64,000 bases of DNA from Stropharia rugosoannulata (lineage: Eukaryota; Basidiomycota; Agaricomycetes; Agaricales; Strophariaceae), in assembly GCA_028532985.1 (NCBI GenBank), contig JANCIK010000006.1, positions 2,790,001 to 2,854,000 on the forward strand, read 5' to 3'. Each line of letters opens with the position of its first letter. Position 1 is the first letter of the stretch. The translations under genes and the position numbers were made by a program. The notes under the pieces are model-generated. The model was given only the letters and a program-made list of their open reading frames with translations, ran no database searches and was not told the origin of the DNA. Positions 25,587 through 36,500 of this stretch are shown one piece after another.

Positions 25587-26962
25587 AATTTATCTCACGA
25601 AATGATAGCTTTAGTAACAGTCGCACTGAGCGGCCAGAGTAGGGGACCAGATGTTAGGGCGTACCTAGGGTGATATACGTGGTGAATGAAAACCCTGTCT
25701 AACTGTTATTTTGCATGTGAAAGGCTTTATGTACTTTATATACTGGAGTATCAAACTTGTGTATTCACATGGGTTACAGTCAAATAGCCTAACTTCGTCA
25801 AGACTTCGACTTCAATATGCGCAGCTTGTGCGCAGTTTTATTGAATCAATCTTCTGTGCTTATAACGTGGACTGTTGGAGAATCTCACTGGAAAACACGC
25901 GGCCGCTACAGCCCTTCGACTCTGACCTGTTGAATGTAAATCTATTTTAGCAATGATTTGGAATTCAGACGGCTGCGAAACGAGGCGTACTGTGAATTAC
26001 ACAGTCAGACACCATCTTATATAGAATAAGGTACATTACATAGAGTATATAGAGAAAAGCAAAAAAAGTACGACGTGCCGCAAACGTGAAAGGACTGTGT
26101 GACCGTTGTGGACTTATGATAAGCGCCCGAGTTGTCGGGAGTTGCCGACTCCTATCTAGCCGATTCGGCTTACCCTGGGGTCCATACGAAAACACCCGAC
26201 CAACTTCTTTAGAATCAGCAGTGATACTGGAAATAGCACCTCGCTCTACGAAGTGTTGAAGGTGGTTCGTAAGTGGCTGTCGTGCGTCTTCTTGTACTGA
26301 TGTACTTCCTTGCCTGAAACATTGACAGGTTGGGAGCTAGCACACGCAGTGATCTATCCCGACTCAACAACATCCTAGTTCATGAGCAGCTGTGCGACAG
26401 AACCGGCCCAGCCATTGAGCACAGTGATAACCGTCTGTCTGGCGTGGAATCGCTGAATGAATGTAAAGTAAATTGGTGCTCCAGTTGCATGGGTCTGCGT
26501 AGGTTCAATGATCATCCTCATGTTTTGCGGATTCCCTGGAGGTATGTATGCGTTCTTTTTCGTTTTTTAACAAGTTGTCCAGATTCAAATTGACATCAAT
26601 TGCGTCAAAAACACTGGACCCTTGGACATGTGAGTGGAGTGCGAATGCAAAGACATCTGTCCCCAAGATGAATTTGCGGGCGCTGCAGGACAGTTGCATT
26701 CCGTCGTTTCTTCAGTGTCGGCAGACTGCACCCGCATGTTAATTATTATGGGTGCAATCCAATGAATGTAAGTTAATAATGAGCGGAAAGGAAACTAAGT
26801 TATGGCGCTATGCTCACACTGTACTCATTACCTATTCTCATCCGTTGATATAACTTGAATAAGGGTGGGCGCTAATCGCAAACTGCCAAGCCAGTGCCAA
26901 GGCCATGGCGCCTATTTTACATTGATGGATACTTGCATTTTATCAAAGGGTAAAGGTCACGA
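25587..26962. other. Intergenic region between the IRG GTPase and the TPR-CHAT gene
   Basis: About 1.4 kb holding the promoter of the IRG gene and the 3' flank of TPR-CHAT. Short open frames on both strands show no recognisable domain. The only structured element I can support is the repeat at 26728-26780, listed separately. Confidence 0.45.
26728..26780. repeat. Copy 1 of a 31-bp direct repeat with an adjoining inverted repeat
   Basis: Positions 26750-26780 match 31509-31539 in the same orientation with two mismatches over 31 bp. The left edge is a small inverted repeat, GCACCC at 26728-26733 facing GGGTGC at 26750-26755. The second copy also has a hairpin at its left edge. The two copies bracket the TPR-CHAT gene. 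Confidence 0.6.
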
Positions 26963-29900
26963 TCAGTAACCGTAATGTACGTACGGAACCCAGGTCAAAA
27001 GTGAGTTCTCGCTATTATCCCGAAATTTCTCTTGTACCTTTCGCGTAGCGTAGTCCAAAGCGTAGGCAGCTTTGGTGCTGTCCAGCTTTCCCGATTCGGT
27101 GTTATCAAGTAAATACTGGTAAAAGAAACTTGCAAAATCGGGTGCATTAAAGTCAGAGATGCTCCACATCGTACCGACAACCCCACGGTATCCTGCGGCA
27201 AGCATTACGGCGGCAAGGTGAACAGCCTCGTCAGATAACTCGGCATCTCCTTTGCTCGATTGGCAGGAGGAACAGAAGGCAAACTCGGCGTGTGGATTTT
27301 TTTGTTGGATTATCTTCAGAAGATCTAGGCGGTCATCATGAACACAGATACCGCTCTTGAGCGGATCTGCACTATCCTGAACGCCATGGCAAGCGAAATG
27401 TGCCCAATTATGCTCTTTGAGAGCGGCACTCACGCTGGCTACTGTAGCCTCGCTGCCTTGTAAGAGTGTGGTAGTAACATTCGACTTGTCCTTCAATAAC
27501 GATTCCACGTCTTGTGTTTCTTTTTTTGTGAATGGTAATCGTGTCATGCCCGGAGTATGAGGTTGGCTAACAAGGAGAAGTTTTGTCATGCCTGAAGATG
27601 TCGACGTGGCAGCGGATTTCTCGCTGATGGACTGCACACTGGGAGTGTAGGATGAAACCACAAAGTCCGAGACCCGCGATCCCGACGTGTAATCGGACCC
27701 GTGTATTCCTGCTGCATGAAGTGGTAGAAATACCAGGGGGCCCATGGGGCACCACCATATCCGTGGGCGATTTGCGGGGTTGGGAGGTACTTCCTGTCAC
27801 AAGAAAAATTAGAATAAACTCAACAGATCAATCACAGTAGTGAAAAGTGTACCAAATAGGACAGAGCACTCAAAATAGGGCGTACAATCTCTATCCAGAT
27901 TATCCTTAGAACCTTGGATAACGGCTCTTCCGATCTTATACGGCGACCTTGTAAGCGATCCCCAAACTCTGCTTCCTGGTTGCGAGTAACAGTGAAAATC
28001 TCATGTTGAAGTGTTGTAATCTTCGTCAGGCTTACTTTTTCCAGAGGAATATGCAAAGGACTGTCGGCCCCATGGATTATGGCAATGGCATCGCATCTGG
28101 TATCGTGAACGTTGATTATAACGATTGGACCATCTCTGGGTGCCGTGGAAAGAATGTCTGGACAGCGGCGTGGTTTAAGGAAGTCGTGAAAATCGGGAAG
28201 TTTACGGATTTCATCAAGAAGCACTCTGTATTCACCAGCGTGCTTGACATGGTTCGTCGTCAGGTTATGAGCAGAAATTTCTTCTGAAAACGAAATTCCT
28301 GCTGATGCGATACTCGGATTAGCCCGACTACGTGATCTATCCAAGTCCAAGGCGTTTGCCGTGCTGATAAAACGCTGAGCCAAGGAGGAGTTCTCGATCC
28401 GTAGCTTGTCCATTATCTGTGTCTGAAGCTGGCTGTACTGGTTCCACACTAGGCACCGGCCTTGTTCGATCCATTCCAGGGCAAGATCTTGTTTACCCGC
28501 AGCAAGGGAAGTATTCAAGGCGTTACGAACAAGACGTGTATGGAAAGCCCTCGTGAGATTGGAACAATGTTGGTGGACTGTTTCTTCTAACCCTACAGCC
28601 TCAGCAAGTAAGTCAATGGCTTCGGTGTAGATATTTAAGGATTGTGTCATGTCATATTGTCGGGAAAGTATACCAGCACTTAAAGCGCAGGATAGACGCT
28701 CAGATGTCCCACCTTCAGTATTATTAAGCGCGCAAAGGTACTCGTGAACAGCGTGCTTGGCATCTGACTCGTTTGCAAATGCGAGGTACTTTTTACTGTA
28801 TGCATTGCCAAGATCTCTGTGCAACAAGAGAGAGAAATGAGCATCTCCAACAGCAGGGGAACACTGAAGGGCTTTCAGGTAGTGGTCTATAGCCTGGTCT
28901 ATATCCTCGGTCTTGCCTGTCCGATCAAAGTGCATGACATGTATTGCTGCAATACTGCTGAAGGATACCCAAAGAGAGCGACGACCAGCAGGATTGGACT
29001 GAGTGGCCTTTTCCAAGCTAGAAATGGCATTTGTGCTACTTTCAAGATCCCCCGTGAGTTGAAAATGCGCTGCGTAGGCTGAACCAAGATTACTATAGGA
29101 AGCATAGAAGTAGTAGTGATCGGCAGGGATGAATTGAATAGACATCTGATAGTGCGATATTGCAAGTTGAATATCTGTAGCGCTGCGGCTGTAAGTGAAC
29201 TGTTGTTGATATGCCATTCCCAAGGATGCATGAAATTCAAAAAGGAGAGAATGACCCTCGGGAAGACATTTCAGCGCCTTATCAAAATGCGAGAGAGCAT
29301 ATTTGGCATCGTCGGGATCAGTAGTGCGTATATATCGTTCCATGTATGCATTGGCAAGATATCTATGTCCCATGGCAAGCAAGATGTGTTGAGCTGAGCG
29401 AGATGGCAGAACATTGTGTAGCTGAGATATCGCAGCTTGTAAATGGGATATACCAACAGTGATATCTTTGAGCTGTCCAGTCAGCTGAAATTTCTGTACA
29501 TATACGTTGCCAAGATTGGAACGGAAGAGGACGTCATGAATACCGAACATCGATTCTGAGGCCCCGCCGGAAAGGTATATGGCATCATCAATACCGGAAA
29601 GTGGTGTCAATGCATTCTCTAAAAAGGATATGGCTTGTGTTATATCCGTAAGGTTGCCTGTATGGGTGAAGCGAGCCGAATATGCATTGCCAAGGTAACC
29701 GCACGACGAGGAATAGCGTCGGGTGCCGACAGTACTGAGTTCCAGACACTTGGTCAGGTGTTGAATAGCACGTTCATTATCCTTCAGCTCGTCTGAGTGT
29801 TTGTGCAACCCCGAGTACGCAAGTCCAAGAGAGCAGTGCCAGGAAGAAAGGGATGGATCAGTGCGTGGAGCGAGCTGAATAGTGGTTTCAAGATGTGATA

Positions 29901-31137
29901 TGGCCTGTTTAATGTCTTCAGCATCGCCAGTAACTTCGAAGAGGGCTGTGTATGCGCTTCCAAGCCTACTAAGGTAACTGAAAGCAAGCTCGGGCTGGTC
30001 GGCAGGAGTAGATGCCAATGAATTTTTTAAGTGAAATATAAGGTGATTAATACCCTCAGAATGGCCGGTACAATGGTGGCGGAGTAAGTAGAACTCAAAA
30101 AGGTCATCTCGATAGTAATTCTGCAATTGGAACCCGAAATAGTTGTTGACATAGTTTTCTAACCGTTCATAGTGGTGCACATATGGGCAAGCCGAAACTC
30201 TGCACCTAGGAGACGTGGCCTCGGATCCACTTGGCAGCACCAGAATGGAGTACGACTGGATGGCTAGTAGTTGTGTTTCCCTGTAAGAAATCATTTTGCT
30301 GATAATGTCAACATCTTGCGTTTGCTTGAAGCGAGTGAGATATTGTCCGACTTTGTTGTCAATTTGATCCATGACATCCTTCAAACGCAACCATTCGCGG
30401 TTCTCGCTTTCCATGTCCAGACCTCCAAACAGGTTAGTAGAAGAATACCAAAGCAGGAATGTATACATATGTAGTACTTACAGATAATTGGCTTGATCTT
30501 GGTGACACCGTTATCGTCATCACTTGTTATAGGGCCGCTATTATTGTTATCTATAGCTCACTAATACGTCAGTAAATGTTGAGACAAGATTTGCCTTTAG
30601 TAAACAGACCGTCTACAGGAAAGGTCGCAGAAAGCATATCACTCATAAAAATGTAGAGTAAAGTTACTTCACTTCCTTCATTTGACTGAACAAACAACAT
30701 GGTAACAGAGTCAACGGATCCGAAGTCAGGCCTATATAAAATGTATACCCTGTTATCAACGATACGAATGTACGAATAGTTGAAATATATCCTTACAGGC
30801 TAATGGGTTCAACAGCTTGCCACATCATAGGAGAGTCGGTCTTCACAAGACCTACGGTGTGCAGAATTTCTCCGTCATGAATGACGATCAATGATTTGGA
30901 ATCATTAGTACTAGCACTGGGCTGCGTCGGAGAGATTTCTGGAAAATTGCAAGATGTTACGAGAGAAAGTATTGAAAACGAATGATTGTCAGCACACCAA
31001 TCAAAAGACTAGGAAACAATAAATTAATTACCTAGCCGTTCCAAGTTATCAGTCAAATGTTCAAGTGCTGAATGCTCCGTACTATGCCCAGGAGATTTTG
31101 GAATAGTGTCAATGGGTGTGTTGTCCTGCATAGACAT
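26963..31137 (-). CDS. TPR-CHAT protein (tetratricopeptide repeats plus caspase-like CHAT protease domain)
   Basis: Six exons read as 31032-31137, 30797-30938, 30595-30731, 30482-30550, 27853-30422 and 26963-27793; total 3855 nt, 1284 residues. The intron 30551-30594 appears to be GC-AG. Residues 1-150 hold an unrecognised N-terminal region. About nine TPR-like units follow (roughly 300-735), with recurring LGxAY, FxxTG, and D-I-xx-AISHLE patterns. The C-terminal CHAT domain (about 1009-1284) contains RIWWCP, FLPLHAAG, HFACHG with the presumed catalytic His1144, and FCSSCQS with Cys1185. CHAT domains are caspase-fold proteases related to separase; in bacteria TPR-CHAT proteins act in type III-E CRISPR immunity, while fungal members are mostly uncharacterised. 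Both catalytic residues are present, so activity is plausible. The substrate is unknown. Confidence 0.88.
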
Positions 31138-31792
31138 TGCTGTTTCGTATTGACGATATAAACTAGGGTGACAGTGTGGGTTAGAGATGGTTGGTAGCAC
31201 TCCTTTGACTCTTGAGTAATCGGACCTCAGTCAAGATGTCACGAGACAAGCTATGCAGGGACATCTACATTAACTTCCAATGTCACTGAGCTGCGCAGTG
31301 CAAGCGCAGTGACGAGAATCTGCCTCATGGGAAGGTGTTTGTCCGAGTCTTCAAGGGGGAACTTGTACATCGTGAGTCATTCATTCTTCGAAGTCGGACG
31401 GGTTGCGCACTGTTGCGCAGCTTTCGGTGCTTCAGTCACGTCGGCCGACGGTGTACCATGTCACAAGAGACGCGCAATAGGAAGTTCCGAACCCACAGTG
31501 CTAACTGTGGGTGCAATTCAATGAATGTGAGTTAATAATATTCATCGCAAGCCTGGTTGACAACGCGAACTAACAAATTTTCGTCAGGATGGATGCCGAG
31601 GCGAGTCGTCAACAATGGCAAGACGGGAAACTGGGGATATGTTTCCACACCTCGACTGGCTTGGGCGCGTTATTCAATGGACACAAAAGGACGTCCGGCC
31701 CCCGCAATACGGTGAAGTTCGAGAGTGGTATATAAGTCAGGCAGAGGCGTCAGTATTTCAATCCAGGAGCCCATATACAAAGAACATCAAGC
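31138..31792. promoter_or_regulatory. Divergent intergenic region, TPR-CHAT and short-chain dehydrogenase, with a TATA box at 31729
   Basis: Both flanking genes start outward from this 655-bp stretch. A TATATAAG at 31729-31736 lies 57 bp upstream of the dehydrogenase ATG and is a good candidate core promoter on the plus strand. Repeat copy 2 (31492-31539) sits in the middle, so it could influence either promoter. Confidence 0.55.
31492..31539. repeat. Copy 2 of the 31-bp direct repeat with a perfect hairpin
   Basis: A perfect 8-bp inverted repeat, CCCACAGT at 31492-31499 and its complement at 31504-31511, with a 4-nt loop, runs into the 31-bp unit (31509-31539) shared with 26750-26780. Upstream similarity between the copies is weak (a CTTCAGT...GTCGGC stretch). 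It could be the end of a small non-autonomous element. Confidence 0.6.
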
Positions 31793-32641
31793 ATGTCTAA
31801 CAAAATCATTCTCGTAACCGGTTAGTCGCATTATAACATCTAGTACCTATCTAATCAATTCTAGGTGCCAACACCGGTATTGGCTTTGAGCTCGTGCGCC
31901 TACTCGCAGAGAAGGGCCATGTAGTTTATCTCGGTGCAAGAGATAATAAGAAAGGCCAGGTCGCAGCGTGCGTTGCGAGTTATCCAGTTCTTCCGGCGGT
32001 CTATTAAATAATACCAATATTATGATGACAGAGAGCAACTCCACTCCGAAGGCCACAAAGCCGTCAAATTCGTGCTCATCGACGTAACTCAGCCATCTAC
32101 AATCCAGGCCGCCAAGGAGACCATCGAAACAGCAGAAGGTAGGCTCGACGTCCTGGTCAATAACGCCGGTATCGCGAAATTCGGGCACGACGAGCATCCA
32201 TTGACTATCCAGCGCGCGCTCGTAGAAGATACGATCGCGACCAACTTGTATGGGCTTATGCAGACATGCCAGGTGTTCGTCCCTCTTCTCCGCAAGTCCT
32301 CAAACGGTGTAATAGTCAACGTCTCTACAAGCATGGCGTCGAACGCGTACCACGCGACGTCAGACCATCATTTATTGACGGGCCTGCACTTCGTTGCGTA
32401 CAACACGAGCAAGGCGGCGGCCAACTCGTATTCGGTGGCGCTTGCAAAGGCGCTCAAGCCGGAAGGCATCAAGGTTATCATCGTCACCCCGGGATTTACG
32501 ACGACGCAGCTGAATCAGTTCCACGAGGGCGGGAAGACGCCGAAGGAGGGCGCCCTCGCCATCTTGCCGTGGGCCCTCCTGGACAAGGATGGTCCGACTT
32601 GCAAGTATGTAGACTGGAACGGGGATGACGTTCCCTGGTAG
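31793..32641 (+). CDS. Short-chain dehydrogenase/reductase (SDR), NAD(P)-dependent
   Basis: Exons 31793-31820, 31865-31967 and 32032-32641 give 741 nt and 246 residues. It is a classical SDR Rossmann protein: the nucleotide-binding TGANTGIG is formed across the first intron, followed by the NNAG motif, a VSTS segment supplying the catalytic serine, YNTSK as the Tyr-x-x-x-Lys active site, and VTPGF after it. The classical N-N-A-G asparagine is present, so the tetrad appears complete. The substrate cannot be predicted; similar fungal proteins reduce carbonyls in secondary or detoxification metabolism. The start is supported by the upstream TATA box and by the immediate beta-strand of the Rossmann fold (KIILVTG). 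Confidence 0.9.
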
Positions 32642-33509
32642 ATGTACTGCAACTCTATGTATAATAGTACTCAAACTTGTGCTGGCATCACAAAGCCACT
32701 GTGGCTGCAGCAGAGTGTGCGCCGGTCGCGCGTTAATGTTAGCACTACGATACGTACTATCTTAGCTCCTCTTCAATAGCATGTAATATATAACAAGTTA
32801 ACAGAACATTGAGCTTTGTGAAGGCAAACTTGGGACCAATTCTGACTGGTTTATAGCGAGTCCCTCCATCGGATATAAAACACTCTTGGCATCAACAGTA
32901 TAATTGCTAGTAAGGCAAGACAAGTGCCATAAACGGACGCGCAAGCAAAACTCGGGAGTCGGTACTGCCCCCAGTTGCAGTGTCCAGACACTCAGTCTGA
33001 TGTTCCTGAGTCCTTTCACAGGTTGTACTTGCCGGAGTCCTTCTGCCCCGCGGGCCCTCTCGGTATGCGAACTCTCGTCTATACCAGGTGCGAGGAGATG
33101 CGGGACTGGGACTCAGGCCCACTCGAAGCCATGCACGTTCACAACTTGCCGTACTTCTCAAGTTCTAAACATACTATGTATAATTATGTACACACCCATT
33201 TCGAAGCTCGCCGTTCCAAATTACGCTCGTCAGAATTCCTTGACATGTAGAATTCGAAACCGCACAGCTGCGTGTCCACCGATCCCCTTCTTCTGAATCT
33301 CAGCGCTCACCCGACAGCGCGGTGCACTTTGCACAAAACTCAAAAATCACGGTCCACAAAGCATAATCTTAAAAGTTAATAGTCATTTTTAAATTTGTAC
33401 AATGGCGTCTATAGTCGTGTGCTGTGCTTGACGAGGCAAAAATCTAATATCGGTACATGAGGGAAAACAAATGCCAGGCGAGTCAGTGGGTTACATATAT
33501 AAGTCCACC
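32642..33509. other. Convergent intergenic region
   Basis: The region lies between the 3' ends of the SDR (plus) and pyruvate carboxylase (minus). Several overlapping short open frames occur around 32900-33300, but none has a recognisable motif and they contradict one another in strand and frame. I see nothing I can support. Confidence 0.45.
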
Positions 33510-36500
33510 TCACGCCTGTATCTCCGCAATGAGGTCGCCCTGGCCGATCGAGTCGCCTGGCGCATAGTTATGAGCAATCGCACGGGAACGGCAGATACAT
33601 CTGCAGCCCGCTTACCTTCGTGGACGACTACGCGCTTGACGTGCCCGGACACGGGTGCCGTGACGATGGACTCCATCTAGCACAAATACACCCATCAGTC
33701 ATCCGCATAACACACAGTGCGAAAAGCCGCGCGGGACTCACCTTCATCGCACTCAGGACTGTACACGGGAATCACAGGTCAGTCAGTCAGTCCTTCTTAC
33801 GCGAAAACCGAAAACCCCGTTATAGCACACGGGGGGGTTCAAATCACTCACCGGTGATAGGGTCGCCCTTCTTGATCTCCTGGCCCTCCTTAACGCGCAC
33901 CTCGACAACCACGCCGGACATGGGCGCGCCCACCGATCCGGGCGCGGTCGTCGCCTTCTCCCGCTGGATGGTCTCGACGGCCGAGTTCTTATCCTCTACG
34001 GACACCGCACGAACCTATTAACGTTATAGCGTTGGCTGATGTGACACACAAACTCTAACGGCCGATCCAATCTCACCTCTCCATTAACCTCGAACCACAC
34101 ATCACGCTGTGCGCGTCCCTCCACGACAGGTCCGACGGCCATCAGGCGAATGATGATAGTCTTACCCTTCTCGATGGAAATGTGCATCTCCTCGCCCACA
34201 TCCGGGCGGCCCAGGAAGTAGCGGGTGGGAATGACACTTTATGTTACACTACCTGAGCACAAAGAGATCCGCCACACAGCTGAAAGCACATACCTGAGGT
34301 CGCCATACTTCTCGATGAAGCTCTGGTATTCTTCGAAGACCTATATATAGCACACCGGAAAAACTCATTCAGCACTCGACTTCATACAACAGTAACAGCG
34401 GTCATACCTTAGGGTACATGACGTACGAGCTGACATCCGCATCTGTGATGTGTTTACCGAACTTGGCGCGCAGTTCAGCCTTGATCTTCTTGAAGTCCAG
34501 AGGTTCCATAGTCGCTCCAGGGCGACCATCGATCCTGGGCTTGTCACGAATGATCTGGGAGCGTAGCGGCTCTGGGAAGCCTCCCACAGGCTGTCCGAGG
34601 TAGCCCTGGAAGAACTCGACGACTGACGATGGGAAATCAAGCTGTGACGCACGAGCAAGGACATCTTCCTTGCTGAACGAATTGGATGTCATCCATTGAG
34701 CAAAGTCACCAACAACCTTAGATGACGGTGTGACTTTGATGATGTTACCGCACTATAGATTTGAAGATTTCGATTGAATACAGAACCAAAAATATGAAGC
34801 CATGGGTAAACTCACAAGTTCATTGGCTTCGATGTATTTTTGCTTGATGACTATAAAGTTTACCCTCAGCCATATTTACCTGAGTATTCAATTGTATAAC
34901 ATACCTGTCCATTGAGTTCCAAGGCCGAGTTGTGACGCTTGGAACTAAGGTTTTTAAAAATAGTTAGATGGTCCAAGTAGTATATACACACTTTACACGC
35001 ACCATAAGATTCGTGTACTGTCCTCCCGGCATCTCATGATCGAACACACTTGAGTCAGACGCACGGACATTTGCCTCGAAGCAGCTGTACAACATGCGGA
35101 CTTGGCTCCAGTAAAGGTTAAGTGCTTGGATATCCTCGTAGCGAATACCGGTGCCAAGGTTAGTCTGTTCGAGTGCCATGCAGACAGCTCCCATGGAAGG
35201 CTGAGAAGTTAATCCAGACATGCCTGATCATTGAGATGTCATCAACGCAGATATGATTACACCGGACCCATAGACTTACTGTCAATGGCGACATCGATAA
35301 CATCAGCACCTGCGGCGGCGCAAGCGATCATGCTCGCGGTAGCAATTCCAGCAGTGTCGTGAGAATGGACATGGATCGGGAGGTCGGGGTGCGCCGCCCT
35401 GATAGCAGAGATGAGACTAGAGCAATTTTTATCAGTATAATTGATTGATGGAACGTGAGGGAAAGAAAACGGACATTCTGGCGGCTTCGGGCTTGAGCAG
35501 GCCAGCCATGTCCTTTACACCAAGAACATGAATGCCCTCCTTGACGAGTTGATCGACGAAGTCAAGGTAGTACTGAAGGGTGTATTTTTTCTCGTTAGGG
35601 CTGGCGACGTCGCCGCTATAGCAGACGACAGCTTCAACCACTCCGCCAGCCTTCTTTGCGGCATCGATGCCGAGACGCATCTATGTGTGGCATTTTAGCC
35701 GGGTCAGGTAATATACATCTTGTCCAGTTACTCACGTTCTCTATAAGGTCACATCAGTACAATGATCTAAATCGGTTGATAAAAAACCGTACCGAAGTAA
35801 TTCAGGGAGTCGAACACTCGGAAGATATCCAGGCCATTTTCAACCGCCTTCTTCGAGAAGTCGTAGATGGCGTTATCTCTGTCGCAGGGTCAGATAGACC
35901 TTGTAATATGTGAACTAGACACTCACGGGTAACTGGTGTAGCCGACACCGTTGGCACCACGGACAAGGGCCTGGAAAGGAATATTGGGGACCAACTTGCG
36001 AAGAGTGCGCTAGTTCCGAGAATCAGCAACAATCTCAGCCAGTGTAGTCAAAACAACGTACGAGACGCTCCCAAGGGTCCTCATAGAGGAATCGCATAGC
36101 GACGTCGAAAGTGGCACCACCCCAGCATTCAAGACTATAAGAGTTGGCGAGAGCGTAGCTAGTCTCCTTCGCGATGTTGGCCATATCGATGGTACGCAGA
36201 CGAGTGGCAAGCAGCGACTGGTGAGCGTCACGCCAGGTTGTGTCCATGATCAAGCAACCTGGATATTCGCGAACGGCTTTGGCGAAAGCTTCTGGGCCGT
36301 GCTCGACGATGATGTTACGCCAGCCGACTTCGCAAGGGAATGTGGTGTCGACAGGGGGACCGCTGGGATCCTCCCTGTTCACGAGTTTGGGGATGACAAT
36401 ATCGGTCTTAAGACCTGGTTCACCCTACAAAGATATTCAATACTATTGACATGAAATTTTTGAAGGGTCCTCACAGATTGCCCTTTGATAGAGCTTCCGT

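Noticed and set aside
32266..32628. 120-codon frame within the SDR gene
   Set aside because: It is an alternative-frame shadow of the SDR exon, which has all the catalytic motifs in its own frame.
33836..33848. Possible tRNA B box (GGTTCAAATC)
   Set aside because: It lies inside an intron of pyruvate carboxylase and has no A box or stems upstream on that strand.
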